Assembly (NCBI RefSeq): GCF_004355185.1
Contig: NZ_CP037922.1
Location: forward strand, 3,938,001 to 4,002,000
From: Hymenobacter radiodurans
GTDB lineage: Bacteria; Bacteroidota; Bacteroidia; Cytophagales; Hymenobacteraceae
Length of the DNA: 64,000 nucleotides
Direction: 5' to 3'
The translations under genes and the position numbers were made by a program. Each line of letters opens with the position of its first letter. Positions within the stretch are counted from its first letter, which is position 1. The notes beneath the pieces are model-generated. The model saw nothing but the letters and a program-made list of their open reading frames with translations, was not told the origin of the DNA and did not search any database. Shown one piece after another: positions 28,120 to 37,247 of this stretch.

Positions 28120-29366
28120 GCGCCGATACTCACGTTGTAGCCATGACCCCGATTTACCCAGGCAGTGTAGACGCCGCGGGCCAGCGGGCCACCCTGGGGG
28201 TGCTGGGGGGCGGCCAGCTGGGTCGGATGTTTGTGCACGCCGCCCAGCGCCTGGGGTACTTCACCGCCGTGCTGGAGCCCGACGCGCAAAGCCCAGCCGG
28301 GCTGGTGAGTCACCACCACATCCGGACCGGCTACGACGACCCGACCGGGCTGGCGCAACTCGCCCACCTGTGCCAGGCCATCACCACCGAGTTTGAAAAC
28401 GTGCCGGCTCAGACCCTGCAAACGCTGGCCCTGACCCGACCCGTGGCGCCGAGCGCGGCCGTGGTGGGTATTGCCCAAAACCGCATCGAGGAAAAAGCTC
28501 ACTTCACGGCCTGCGCCGACCTATCGGGAGTGAGCTGCGCGCCCTATGCGGTGATTGAAACGGCGGTTCAGCTGCAGGCCGTGCTGGACGAGCGGGCGGA
28601 TTTGTTGCCCGGCATTCTGAAAACCGCGCGCATGGGCTACGATGGCAAGGGTCAGGTCCGCGTCAAGTCCGCCGCTGAACTGGCTGCTGCCTGGGCGGAG
28701 CTGGGCGGCGTGGCCTGCGTGCTGGAAAAGATGCTGCCCCTCACCGCCGAGTGTTCGGTGCTGGTGGCGCGCGGTTGGGATGGGCAAGTCGTCAGCTTCG
28801 CCCCGCAGCGCAACGTGCACGTCGATGGTATTTTGGCCGTGACCCACGCCTACGAAGGAAATTTGCCCCCCGCCCTGACAACTAAGGCGCGCGACGCGGC
28901 CGTGTCCATCGCGCATCATCTGGGCTATGTCGGAGTGCTGTGCGTCGAGTTTTTTGTGGTGGAAGACGGCAGTGAGCACGGCTGTCTGGTAGTTAATGAG
29001 ATGGCTCCGCGCCCGCACAACAGCGGCCACTATACCCTGGATGCCTGTGAGGCGTCGCAGTTTGACTTGCAGGTTCATGCCATGGCGGGCTTGCCCTTGC
29101 CGCAGCCGCGCCAGCATTCCCCGGCCATCATGCTGAACTTGCTAGGCGAGGTGTGGTTTGACGCCAGCGGTCAACCACAGGAGCCGGACTGGCGCTCTGT
29201 GCTGAGCCTGCCGGGAACCCACCTGCATCTGTATGGCAAAGCGCAAGCGCGCGCAGGTCGCAAGATGGGCCACCTGACCATCACCGGCCCGGATGTGGCC
29301 AGTGTTAAAACCGTGGCGCGGCAAGCCGCTGGTCTGCTCAACTTGCCGGGGCTGGACGCCATCTAG
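28116..29366 (+). CDS. purK: N5-carboxyaminoimidazole ribonucleotide synthase
   Basis: 416 residues from ATG 28116, overlapping the purE stop. ATP-grasp features: [22 protein letters not shown] at the N-terminus, [28 protein letters not shown] in the ATP loop, [16 protein letters not shown] and [18 protein letters not shown]. It uses ATP and bicarbonate to carboxylate AIR, feeding PurE. The long N-terminal extension and the MTPIYPGS...[17 protein letters not shown] layout recall Burkholderiales PurK, so the purEK pair may have been acquired; this is recalled resemblance, not a search result. A G6C motif is present at 28866. Confidence 0.95.
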   Translation: MSADTHVVAMTPIYPGSVDAAGQRATLGVLGGGQLGRMFVHAAQRLGYFTAVLEPDAQSPAGLVSHHHIRTGYDDPTGLAQLAHLCQAITTEFENVPAQTLQTLALTRPVAPSAAVVGIAQNRIEEKAHFTACADLSGVSCAPYAVIETAVQLQAVLDERADLLPGILKTARMGYDGKGQVRVKSAAELAAAWAELGGVACVLEKMLPLTAECSVLVARGWDGQVVSFAPQRNVHVDGILAVTHAYEGNLPPALTTKARDAAVSIAHHLGYVGVLCVEFFVVEDGSEHGCLVVNEMAPRPHNSGHYTLDACEASQFDLQVHAMAGLPLPQPRQHSPAIMLNLLGEVWFDASGQPQEPDWRSVLSLPGTHLHLYGKAQARAGRKMGHLTITGPDVASVKTVARQAAGLLNLPGLDAI

Positions 29367-29804
29367 ATACCATTGTCTGATCCTGACCAGAGGGGTGCCC
29401 GCTGCTGCTAGCTACCCTAACCATCGTCCAAGACCCGAGCAACGCCGGCACCACCGTTTAAGCATTAATTATTCGTAGTTGTGCCGCCGTGGCTCCCTCT
29501 CTTCTTCGGCAGAAGCGACCGGGGGTAAGGCGAATCCTGGGGCCTTTACCGCCGCTGCGGGCGAGGTCTTGGGAGGCTTATCTAAAAGCCGCAGCGAAGT
29601 CATAACATTCTAGCCGAATGAGGAGTAAGACGAGCGCAAACCAGAAGGTTTTTTCATGAGGTAAGCGAAAGGCAGACAGCGCTGAAAATTGATTGTTTGA
29701 GCACTTTCTTTCCTTTAAGCATTGTTACTACAGACTCAAAATTGAGTTTTTGACATAAGAGCAGAAATTACAATGATTGTTTACGCTAAAAGATAAGCTC
29801 TTTG
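29367..29804. other. Intergenic region without recognised genes
   Basis: The GC-rich first half (29367-29600) shows no convincing frame, and the second half is AT-rich and presumably holds the cytochrome gene promoter. No strong hairpin or repeat was recognised. Confidence 0.4.
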
Positions 29805-30278
29805 ATGAAGCAGATATTGCTCGTTGTGTGCGCGCTGACCTGGGGTAGCCATTCGGCCTTTGCTCAACAAAAAACGCCCCCCAAAACTAAATCAACCACT
29901 AAAAGCGCCTCCACTACCGCTGCCAAACCAGCCGCTGTGTCTGCCACTACGCTTGCGGCAGGCAAAGCGGTGTATGTGCAGAACTGCCTGACCTGCCATC
30001 TGGCCGATGGCGGCGGCGTAGACCGGATGAACCCTCCTCTAAACCAAACAACTTGGGTACTTGGCGATAAAGCCCGATTGGTGAAAGTGGTACTCAACGG
30101 TATGGAAGGCGAGGACATCGACGGCGAATCATACGCCAACATAATGCCTGCCTTCGACGCTCTCACCGACAAGCAGATTGCTGATTTACTGACGTATGTA
30201 CGCAATAGCTTCGGCAACAAAGCCACTGCTATATCCGCGGCTGAAGTGAAAGCAATTCGGGCCACGAATAAGAAGTAA
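29805..30278 (+). CDS. Secreted c-type cytochrome domain protein
   Basis: 157 residues from ATG 29805 (MKQILLVVCALTWGSHSAFAQQ), a Sec signal with AFA-Q cleavage. A Lys/Thr/Ala-rich linker (about residues 22-48) precedes one cytochrome c domain with the haem motif CLTCH and a distal methionine candidate in ANIMPAFDALTDKQIADLLTYVRNSF. It is a monohaem electron carrier in the periplasm. The neighbours do not identify its redox partner. The linker contains a G6C motif (29877). Confidence 0.85.
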   Translation: MKQILLVVCALTWGSHSAFAQQKTPPKTKSTTKSASTTAAKPAAVSATTLAAGKAVYVQNCLTCHLADGGGVDRMNPPLNQTTWVLGDKARLVKVVLNGMEGEDIDGESYANIMPAFDALTDKQIADLLTYVRNSFGNKATAISAAEVKAIRATNKK

Positions 30279-30338
30279 ACGCTCGCGTACAAGGCAAACT
30301 CGGCCGTCGTTGCTCCTTGGCAGCGGCGGCCAGTTTAT

Positions 30339-30864
30339 TTAGTATGCCTCAGCGGCATGCTTTAGCACCCGAGCTGTCACGGAAAGCTGCCCCACGTGGC
30401 GCATGGTGTGCTCGGCAGCGTGCACGAGCAAACCCAACACCGTAGATGGCAGCATGGCCCGCCCGACGCCCCGCGGCTCCGTTAGGGTGGCTTCGTCGGT
30501 GATGCGGAGCTGAGCAAGCGCTTGCTCTACCTGATTCTGGAAAACATCTACTAGCTCGGCTACTAAACAGCCCTCTGGGGGCATTTTCCTTCCAAAGCCA
30601 GCATCTCCAATTGCTCAGGTGTGAGTTGCTGGCCTCTGGCGTATGTGAAAATGCGGTCGAGCACGCCGGTGAGGTGCTGGAGGTGAAAACCGACCGAAGC
30701 CACACCCGCCGGCTTCTCCCAAAGTAGTGTTTCGGGGAAGCCGTGCAGCAGCTTGGTTACCTCTTCGCGGGCTTGGAGCAGGGCATGGGCGACGGGCTGG
30801 AGCAGAGGCGGCACATCGGGCAGCGGACCGCGCAGCCACACTTCCCGGGTATCGGTGGGGGCAT
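30339..30864 (-). CDS. DinB family protein, two single-base losses
   Basis: The minus strand reads ATGCCCCC at 30864; adding one C in 30857-30861 gives MPPTDTREVWLRGPLPDVPPLL. A second added C in 30577-30581 joins LALEGKCPPEGCLVAELVDVF. The result is 175 residues, a normal DinB length. The three metal-binding histidines fit FHLQHLTGVLDRI and HAAEHTMRHVGQL in a four-helix bundle. DinB-like proteins are often metal-dependent thiol-utilising enzymes; the specific reaction is unknown. Both breaks are in the G5C form of the dispersed G6C motif, so sequencing undercall is likely. Confidence 0.8.
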
Positions 30865-30948
30865 TTTAGTTGATCTGAAGTGACAGGTAATAGATAGGAA
30901 GTTAGGCAAGATACTGGGGCAATTCTACTTACGGCCGTATCTTTGGGT

Positions 30949-32178
30949 ATGTTGGAAGTATCGAAGCGAGGCCACGCTATGCCCGTGTCGCCTTTTAGGA
31001 AGTTGTTGCCCCACGCCGAAGCGGCCCGCAAACGCGGCCTTCAGGTGCATCACTTAAATATCGGGCAGCCTGATATAGAGACGCCTCCCGCAGTGCTCGA
31101 GGCAGTACAGAAAGCCAATATCCGGGTGCTGGAGTACAGCGCCAGTGCCGGCCACGAGAGCTACCGCCAGAAGCTGGCCGCCTATTACCAGCGCGCCGGC
31201 ATCCACGTGACGGCCGACGAAATTCTGGTGACGGCGGGTGGCTCGGAGGCTATTCTGTTTGCCATGCTGAGCTGCCTGAACCCGGGCGACGAGATTATTA
31301 TGTCGGAGCCTTTCTATGGCGCTTACACGGCCTTTACCGTTGCCGCCGGGGTGAATATCGTGCCCGTATTGGCGCACATCGAGAATGGTTTTGCGCTGCC
31401 ACCGATTGATGAATTCGAACGGGTAATCACCCCGCGCACCAAGGCAATTCTAATTTGCAACCCGAACAATCCAACGGGCCATGTATATCGGCGCGAGGAG
31501 TTGGAACAGCTGCGCGACATTTGCCTGCGCCACCACCTATACTTGTTTTCCGACGAAGCCTACCGCGAGTTCTGTTACGATTCGCCCTACGTGAGTGCCT
31601 TGCACCTGGATGGCGTAGACGAGCATGTGGTCTTGCTAGATACTATTTCGAAGCGCTACAGTGCTTGCGGAGCTCGTTTGGGAGCTTTCGTTACCAAAAA
31701 CAAGGCCCTGTATGCTGTTGCCTTGAAGTTTGCGCAGATGCGGATAAGTCCGCCCGGCTTGGCGCAACTACTCGGCGAAGCTGCCACCGATTTGCCCCCC
31801 ACCTACTTCGATGCTACCAAAACGGAGTATCTGGCCCGACGCGACTTCATGGTGAGCCGCTTGCTAGCTATGCCCGGCGTAGAGTGCCCCATGCCAGGAG
31901 GAGCATTTTACGTCATGGCTCGTTTGCCCATCGACGACTGCCAGGTTTTTGGGCAATGGCTGCTGGAGTCATTTTCGTATGAAAATCAAACGGTGATGAT
32001 TACGCCCGCCGCAGGCTTTTATGCCACCCCAGGCCGCGGCCGTGACGAAGTACGCCTTGCTTACGTGCTCAACCTCGATACGCTGAATGCCGCATTGACC
32101 TGTCTGGAAAAAGCATTGCTAGCTTATCCAGGAAGAACCCAACCGCAAACGCCTGCTTTGGAAGTGGCTACCCTGTAA
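30949..32178 (+). CDS. PLP-dependent class I aminotransferase (aspartate aminotransferase-like)
   Basis: 409 residues from ATG 30949 (MLEVSKRGHAMPVSPFRKLLP), which aligns with the usual Bacteroidota start (SERG..MPASPIRKL). Key parts are HHLNIGQPDIETP, NPNNPTGHVY, the SDEAYREFCYD aspartate and the Schiff-base lysine in LLDTISKRYSACGARLG. The end (RDEVRLAYVLNLDTLNAAL) carries the substrate arginine. It transfers amino groups between amino acids and 2-oxo acids in the cytoplasm; the exact substrate is unclear. A TATCTTTG box ends 2 bp before the ATG, which would make the transcript leaderless or is a coincidence. Confidence 0.88.
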   Translation: MLEVSKRGHAMPVSPFRKLLPHAEAARKRGLQVHHLNIGQPDIETPPAVLEAVQKANIRVLEYSASAGHESYRQKLAAYYQRAGIHVTADEILVTAGGSEAILFAMLSCLNPGDEIIMSEPFYGAYTAFTVAAGVNIVPVLAHIENGFALPPIDEFERVITPRTKAILICNPNNPTGHVYRREELEQLRDICLRHHLYLFSDEAYREFCYDSPYVSALHLDGVDEHVVLLDTISKRYSACGARLGAFVTKNKALYAVALKFAQMRISPPGLAQLLGEAATDLPPTYFDATKTEYLARRDFMVSRLLAMPGVECPMPGGAFYVMARLPIDDCQVFGQWLLESFSYENQTVMITPAAGFYATPGRGRDEVRLAYVLNLDTLNAALTCLEKALLAYPGRTQPQTPALEVATL

Positions 32179-32232
32179 TTTTTGCAGCTGAGCTGAGCTT
32201 GCTGCACTGTCATTTAGTTGGCCTTCCTCCTT

Positions 32233-32240
32233 TATTTTTG
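32233..32240 (+). promoter_or_regulatory. Candidate -7 box merged with a G6C motif, upstream of the DUF3817 gene
   Basis: TATTTTTG fits TAnnTTTG and runs straight into CCCCCCAG, 22 bp before the ATG at 32263. Confidence 0.35.
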
Positions 32241-32262
32241 CCCCCCAGACACATCATTTTCT

Positions 32263-32559
32263 ATGCTCGCTTTACTTTCTTCTACCCTTGGTCGCCTGCG
32301 CATCGTTGGCTTTTTGGAGGGGCTTTCGTTTCTCGTTTTACTCGGCATTGCGATGCCGCTAAAGTACATAGCTGGCTGGCCTGAAGCCGTGCGCATGGTG
32401 GGCATGGCCCACGGGTTGCTGTTCGTGCTGTATGTGCTGCTGGTAATTATGGCGACCATCGAATTGGACTGGTCTTTCAAAAAGGCTGTGTTGGCTTTTC
32501 TGGCTTCCCTTGTTCCATTCGGCACTTTTTACGCTGATAAAAAGCTATTTCGAGAGTAA
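32263..32559 (+). CDS. DUF3817 family small membrane protein
   Basis: 98 residues from ATG 32263 (MLALLSSTLGRLRIVGFLEGLS). There are three membrane segments: FLVLLGIAMPLKYIAG, GLLFVLYVLLVIMATI and AVLAFLASLVPFGTFY. The RIVGFLEGLSFLVLLGIAMPLKY and HG-LFVLY stretches are the family hallmarks. The function is unknown; homologues are integral membrane proteins sometimes fused to transporters. It ends just before a strong terminator. Confidence 0.85.
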   Translation: MLALLSSTLGRLRIVGFLEGLSFLVLLGIAMPLKYIAGWPEAVRMVGMAHGLLFVLYVLLVIMATIELDWSFKKAVLAFLASLVPFGTFYADKKLFRE

Positions 32560-32586
32560 AGACTATTTGCCCTTATCTAAAAACGC

Positions 32587-32624
32587 AAAAGGCCTCCTAG
32601 CTATGCTGCTAGGAGGCCTTTTTC
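32587..32624 (+). terminator. Intrinsic terminator
   Basis: AAAAGGCCTCCTAGC and GCTAGGAGGCCTTTTT form a perfect stem around TATGCT, directly after the DUF3817 gene. Confidence 0.95.
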
Positions 32625-32973
32625 AGTTAATATTCGTTCGTTTTACAACTTACAAAGAGGTATTAGCCGAGCGAAAAGAACCTGTTTTGCCATTCAGTAA
32701 CCGTTGGCTAAGACCAGTACTTGACTGCCAATCCTGCGAAAGCTGTGAGCATAAAGAGCAACAATGCGAAGCGGTTAGCCCGCTTTCGCTGTTTCGGCGA
32801 CTGGCTGCATTCTTCTGTGAAGATGGGAAAAGCATAAATCATGACGTTTTAAATGGGTTGAGTGAGAGATGCAGGTGATGAATCGCTTAGATGAGCAGCG
32901 CATTACAAACCGGCTACCACAACTGCGAAACGAAATGCAGTAACCTCAACCTGTCGCTTTCCTACTAGCCAAA
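32625..32973. other. Intergenic region between two terminators
   Basis: A frame covering part of this stretch on the plus strand would have to run through the terminator at 32587 and is not convincing. Nothing else was recognised; it may hold a decayed gene (CQSCESCEHKEQQCE is a curious Cys-rich stretch in that frame). Confidence 0.35.
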
Positions 32974-33008
32974 GAAAAAGGGTCGTCATTGCTGACGACC
33001 CTTTTTCT
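32974..33008. terminator. Bidirectional intrinsic terminator
   Basis: GAAAAAGGGTCGTCA and TGACGACCCTTTTTC form a perfect stem with a TTGC loop. It lies after the minus-strand alcohol dehydrogenase gene. Confidence 0.95.
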
Positions 33009-33025
33009 TCACTGAAGCTGCAATT

Positions 33026-34069
33026 TTACAGCGTAACCATATCAATTACGAAACGATACTTCACGTCGCTTTTTACCATGCGGTCGTAGGCTTCGTTAAT
33101 CTGATCGATGGGAATGATTTCCACGTCCGACATAATGTTGTGCTCGGCGCAGAAGTCAAGCATTTCTTGGGTTTCCTGAATGCCCCCGATGAGCGAGCCA
33201 GCCAGGCGGCGACGCTTGCTGATGAGGTTAAAGGCATGAACCTGGGGCGCTTCTGGCGGCACGCCGAGCAGTACCATAGTACCATCGAGGCGTAGCGTAG
33301 CCAGGTAGAGATTCAGGTCGAGGGGCGCGGAAACGGTGTTGATGATGATGTCGAAGTAGTTCTGGACTTCTTTCATAGCTTCCTTGTCCTTAGTCACCAC
33401 GAATTTGTGAGCGCCCAGAGCCTTCGCATCCGCTTCCTTGTTAGGCGAAGTGCTGAGTACCGTTACTTCGGCGCCCATCGCGGCGGCCAGCTTCACGGCC
33501 ATGTGGCCCAGGCCACCGAGGCCCATTACGCCTACCCGGTCGCCTTGCTTCACGTTCCACTGGCGCAGCGGCGAGTACGTAGTGATACCAGCGCACAACA
33601 GCGGCGCTACGCGCGCTAAATCAAGCTTATCCGATACACGCAGCACGAAGTTTTCATCAACCACTACTTGGTTGGAATAGCCGCCATATGTTGGCTCCTG
33701 GGTTTTGTACTCGCGGCCGTTGTAAGTGCCTACGAAGCCAACTTCGCAGTATTGCTCCAACTGCTGCTCACAGCTTGAACATGTACGGCAGGAGTCAACC
33801 ATACAGCCGACGCCAGCTAGGTCGCCGGTTTTAAACTTTTTGACATGGTCGCCGACTTGCGTTACGCGACCCACAATTTCGTGACCGGGTACCATTGGGA
33901 AGATGGAGCCGCCCCACTCGTCGCGAACCTGGTGCACGTCGGAGTGACATACGCCACAGAACAAAATCTCTATTTGCACATCGTGCGGGCCTACTTCGCG
34001 GCGCTCAAAGTTGAAGGGAGTCAGGGGCGCGTTGGCCGTCTCGGCCGCGTAGCCTTTTACTTGGGTCAT
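33026..34069 (-). CDS. Zinc-dependent NAD(P) alcohol dehydrogenase (cinnamyl-alcohol dehydrogenase/YahK type)
   Basis: 347 residues. The catalytic zinc ligands are in CGVCHSDVHQVRDEWGG and PMVPGHEIVGRV; the structural zinc Cys cluster is GCMVDSCRTCSSCEQQLEQYC. The Rossmann fold shows GVMGLGGLGHMAVKLAAAMGAEVTVLS, whose following Ser suggests NADP preference. It reduces aldehydes or oxidises alcohols in the cytoplasm with broad specificity, as is typical for this class. It is a single-gene unit ending at a strong terminator. Confidence 0.93.
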   Translation of the reverse strand: MTQVKGYAAETANAPLTPFNFERREVGPHDVQIEILFCGVCHSDVHQVRDEWGGSIFPMVPGHEIVGRVTQVGDHVKKFKTGDLAGVGCMVDSCRTCSSCEQQLEQYCEVGFVGTYNGREYKTQEPTYGGYSNQVVVDENFVLRVSDKLDLARVAPLLCAGITTYSPLRQWNVKQGDRVGVMGLGGLGHMAVKLAAAMGAEVTVLSTSPNKEADAKALGAHKFVVTKDKEAMKEVQNYFDIIINTVSAPLDLNLYLATLRLDGTMVLLGVPPEAPQVHAFNLISKRRRLAGSLIGGIQETQEMLDFCAEHNIMSDVEIIPIDQINEAYDRMVKSDVKYRFVIDMVTL

Positions 34070-34211
34070 GGTCTTGGTTTTGGAGAGTTCTAAAAAGAGC
34101 GAAATTCAATAACTCACTGCGGGGCGGGAAGTTTAGCAACTCAACTGCCCACTTTGGTTTAAACGGGCTTTTGCCTTAGTTATCAACAGGTTATAAACAA
34201 ATTGTGGATAG

Positions 34212-34871
34212 CTAGTTAGCGAGCTGCGCTGTAGCCAGTTTTTCTTCCACTTGTTCACGCATCCGTCGCATAGACTCCCGCGCAAAGCGCCGCTGTAGCA
34301 TGCGCCCGAACAGTTTAAAGCCCAGCCAATAAAACGGGTTGCGAATGCGACCTAGCTGCGAGTACGCATGAATACGAAACTCAACCCGGCCGGTTTGCAA
34401 ATGCTTGTGCACGGTGAAATTAATTTCTCCACGTTCGAAATGGCCTTCCAGCGTCCGGTAGTTGTAGCCCCACACCTGCTCCGAACCAGTATCGGTAGTC
34501 CGGGTTTCGTCAAAAACGCCCCCCACGCGCACTCCAAACCAGAAAGTGAAGCCCAGAAACTGTCCGCGCAGCAGCAGCGTGCGCTTTTCCAGGGGCGCGT
34601 CGGGTACGAAGATGCCGGTAATCAGGTCGGGCGGCGGGAAGGTATAGTTGAGCAGCACTTGGCGCGCAGCAGCCCAGGAGCCGTGCTCGGCGGGCGGACC
34701 GGGCGCTTCGGGGGGCAAATCGGTGGCGTAATCATCGACGTGCCAGCCTGTGGCGGTGGTGTACTCCTGGGCACGCTCGGGGTCAAAGTTATATTTGGCC
34801 TCATTGAACGAAGCCAAGCGGGCGCGGTGTACTTCCCAAAGTGGCGGCGCAGTCGTGGTTTCAGGCCTCAT
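34212..34871 (-). CDS. DUF1990 family protein
   Basis: 219 residues. The family signature is clear in WGYNYRTLEGHFERGEINFTVHKHLQTGRVEFRIHAYSQL, with TFWFGVRVGGVFDE before it and a basic C-terminal helix (RRFARESMRRMREQVEEKL). There is no signal peptide. The biochemical function of DUF1990 is unknown; the fold is thought to be START/Bet v1-like. Its start overlaps the end of the upstream gene by 11 bp, so the two are translationally coupled. Confidence 0.8.
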   Translation of the reverse strand: MRPETTTAPPLWEVHRARLASFNEAKYNFDPERAQEYTTATGWHVDDYATDLPPEAPGPPAEHGSWAAARQVLLNYTFPPPDLITGIFVPDAPLEKRTLLLRGQFLGFTFWFGVRVGGVFDETRTTDTGSEQVWGYNYRTLEGHFERGEINFTVHKHLQTGRVEFRIHAYSQLGRIRNPFYWLGFKLFGRMLQRRFARESMRRMREQVEEKLATAQLAN

Positions 34872-35430
34872 GGCGCACGTCAGTTTTGGTATCGTCCTGC
34901 TTTATGGTTTCCACGGCCACTGGGCCCAACGGCAAGCCACCGCAATACTCGGCCACCCGCTCACAGAATGTACGCCAAGTCTGCTCCTGCACCTGTTTGC
35001 CAATGCCGAGTGTATCGTAGGTAAACGCCACCAGTCCGTCGCGGGAGCGCGCCCAGGAATGAATCTCAAATTGCAGGGTATCGGGCAAGTGCGGGTGCTG
35101 ACGCAGCGAAAACCGGATTCGGCCCGCCTCGGGGTGGTTTTCGAGAGTCACCAGCTCAAAGAAATCCGAGCCCATTTCCGAGACGCGCACGCTGCCGTTC
35201 CAAGGCCCCAGAATGCGAATTTTAAATTCGTCGCCCACAGCTAAGCAATGATCCTGGCCTTTCGTTTTCTCAAAATCGGCTAGTAAATCGGGCGAGAATT
35301 GCTCCATCTCGCAGGTGATGGTGTGAAATAGCTCGTCGGCCGACAAGTTGGAGTGCTGGAAAGAAACCTGGTAGCAGCGCTCAAAAAAGGGTCCGGAGCC
35401 CGTACTGGCTGGTTGTTCGGCTTTGCTCAT
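34861..35430 (-). CDS. DUF1990-like protein, partner of the downstream gene
   Basis: 189 residues beginning MSKAEQPASTGSGPFFERCYQVSF. The pattern of strands (EFKIRILGPWNGSVRVSEMGSDFFELVTLENHPEAGRIRFSLRQH, then LQFEIHSWARSRDG) and the terminal helix (QEQTWRTFCERVAEYCGG) parallels the adjacent DUF1990 protein, so I think both share a START-like fold and arose by duplication. The first is more confidently assigned than this one. The 11-bp overlap with the next gene points to a complex or shared role. No ligand can be named. Confidence 0.6.
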   Translation of the reverse strand: MSKAEQPASTGSGPFFERCYQVSFQHSNLSADELFHTITCEMEQFSPDLLADFEKTKGQDHCLAVGDEFKIRILGPWNGSVRVSEMGSDFFELVTLENHPEAGRIRFSLRQHPHLPDTLQFEIHSWARSRDGLVAFTYDTLGIGKQVQEQTWRTFCERVAEYCGGLPLGPVAVETIKQDDTKTDVRHEA

Positions 35431-35531
35431 GGGAGGTTGGGTCTAAGGCATCCGTAGAGTTTCCTTAACGCAGGTGGGCGGGCAGAGTTGAGGTGCAGGG
35501 GGCAAGCGCCGGAATCTAAATCAACTTACCT

Positions 35532-35567
35532 AAAAAAGCCCCCAGAAATGTTCTGGGGGCTTTTTTA
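35532..35567. terminator. Bidirectional intrinsic terminator
   Basis: AAAAAAGCCCCCAGAA and TTCTGGGGGCTTTTTT form a perfect stem with an ATG loop. It lies just downstream of susD on the minus strand. Confidence 0.95.
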
Positions 35568-35617
35568 ATCACTTCGCTCTACTACTCAGATAATCCTCTT
35601 GGGTAACGAGCCAAAGG

Positions 35618-37228
35618 CTAGTAGCCTGGGTTTTGCGGTACCTTCCAGCTTTGGGCATCATTCAAGGAAATGGGCAGCAGTGGAAAAGGATTCACGGAGG
35701 TTTCGGTAGCCACGTGCGACATGGCCCGTGCGCGCACTTCGGGCGGCAGGCTGCTCATGTAGCGGCCCGTCCGAATCAGGTCCCACAGGCGCAACGATTC
35801 CTCGCCAAACTCCACCCGGCGCTCGTGCCAGATGGCATTCAGCAACGCCTGGCCCGAAAGGCCAGCGGCTAGGTCGGGCAGGGTGCCGGCTGGCGCGTTG
35901 GTGGGGTCGTAGGTGAGGGTGCCCAAGCGGGTGCCCGGCGGCCGGGTAGAAACGCGCGCCCGCTGCCGCACCTGATTGACGAGGGCTACAGCTTCGGCGG
36001 GCCGGTTGAGTTGGGCAGCGGCTTCGGCTTTCATCAACAAAATGTCGGCGTAGCGCAGCTTACGAATGTTCTGGGGGCCCGACTCGGGGGCATTGGGGGC
36101 GATGATGGCCGCCTTGCGGTTGAAATAACCTGTAGCATTCTGCGTGAGGTCGACGGGGTTGAGGATACCCAGCACGATATCGTTGTTCTTGATAATCGTG
36201 ACTTCGCGGCGGGGGTCGTTGGGCTCAAACTCGTCCACCAGGCTCTGCGTGGGGTTATTGAACCCGTAGCCAAACGTCCGGCGGTTGTTCTGAAAGATAT
36301 TGCTGGTCGTACCCACCGAAATGGGGCCGTAGCCGTCGTTGGAGGTGGCAAACTGAATCTCGAACAGCGACTCACTGCTATTCTCGCCAATCTCCTGGTG
36401 AATAGCCGCGTAGTTGGCTAACAGGCTGTACTGGTTGGAGCTAATGACACCGCTCGTGATGTCGTACACTTCCTGCCAGGTGTGGTTGTTGCCATTAACA
36501 GTGCCCAACTGGTACATGATGACGCGGGCCAAGTAGCCGTTTGCAGCGCCTTTGGTAGCACGGCCCAGGTCGGCGGCGGCGTAGGCGCTTTTTTCCGGCA
36601 GCAAGGAAGCGGCTTCCTTCAAGTCCTTTTCAATGAAGGCGTAGGTCTGGGCGATGGTGGCCCGGGTTACGTTGGGTGCTTCCGTCGGGGTTGGGGTTTT
36701 GTCGAACAGTGGCACGCCCCCGAAGCCTTTCACCAAGTTGAAGTAGAAATACGCGCGCAGAAACAGAGCTTCGCCCCGCAGGCGCGATTTCAAGGCCGCA
36801 TCGATGGTACCCGCGTCGATGTTGTTAATCACCGTATTAGCCCGCGCAATACCCGTAAAGCTGTGCACCCACAGGGTGGTAACGGGCGGATTGGATGGCG
36901 GAATGTTCCAGGTTTTAAGCTCAATTAAGGAAAGGAAGTCGCTGGGCGAGCTGCCCCCTTTTTCAGCATCATCGGTCATTAAGTCGCCAAACATCCATTC
37001 GTAGGTCTGGGCCACGTACTGGCCGCTGGGGTCGCCCCATTTGGGGCCCTGGTCCCAGGCGGCTACGTCGTACACGGCATTGATGGCCTGCACGGCATTG
37101 GTTGGGTCTTTGAAAAGATTATCCTGAGTAGTGGTGCCGAGGGGTTCTTTATCCAAGAAGCTCTCGCAGCCAGAAGACAGGATGGTAGTCAGTAGCAGGC
37201 CGAGCAAAGCGGCGCGAGTGGATTTCAT
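35618..37228 (-). CDS. SusD/RagB family nutrient-binding outer-membrane lipoprotein
   Basis: 536 residues. MKSTRAALLGLLLTTILSSGC is a lipoprotein signal (LSSGC). ESFLDKEPLGTTTQDNLFKDPTNAVQAINAVYD is the typical SusD start, with TPR-like helices through the middle (FLRAYFYFNLVKGFGGVPLFD) and ILLMKAEAAAQLNRPAEAVALVNQVRQRA near the C-terminus. Such proteins sit on the cell surface as lids of the SusC channel and bind glycans or peptides. It is 19 bp downstream of susC in the same direction. No glycoside hydrolase or peptidase is adjacent, so the substrate is not indicated. Confidence 0.93.
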   Translation of the reverse strand: MKSTRAALLGLLLTTILSSGCESFLDKEPLGTTTQDNLFKDPTNAVQAINAVYDVAAWDQGPKWGDPSGQYVAQTYEWMFGDLMTDDAEKGGSSPSDFLSLIELKTWNIPPSNPPVTTLWVHSFTGIARANTVINNIDAGTIDAALKSRLRGEALFLRAYFYFNLVKGFGGVPLFDKTPTPTEAPNVTRATIAQTYAFIEKDLKEAASLLPEKSAYAAADLGRATKGAANGYLARVIMYQLGTVNGNNHTWQEVYDITSGVISSNQYSLLANYAAIHQEIGENSSESLFEIQFATSNDGYGPISVGTTSNIFQNNRRTFGYGFNNPTQSLVDEFEPNDPRREVTIIKNNDIVLGILNPVDLTQNATGYFNRKAAIIAPNAPESGPQNIRKLRYADILLMKAEAAAQLNRPAEAVALVNQVRQRARVSTRPPGTRLGTLTYDPTNAPAGTLPDLAAGLSGQALLNAIWHERRVEFGEESLRLWDLIRTGRYMSSLPPEVRARAMSHVATETSVNPFPLLPISLNDAQSWKVPQNPGY

Positions 37229-37247
37229 AGAGGTAGGAAATGACTAA

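Noticed and set aside
32510..32878. 122-residue plus-strand frame overlapping the DUF3817 gene end
   Set aside because: It overlaps a real gene in another frame and passes through a perfect terminator. It could conceal a decayed gene but nothing supports it.
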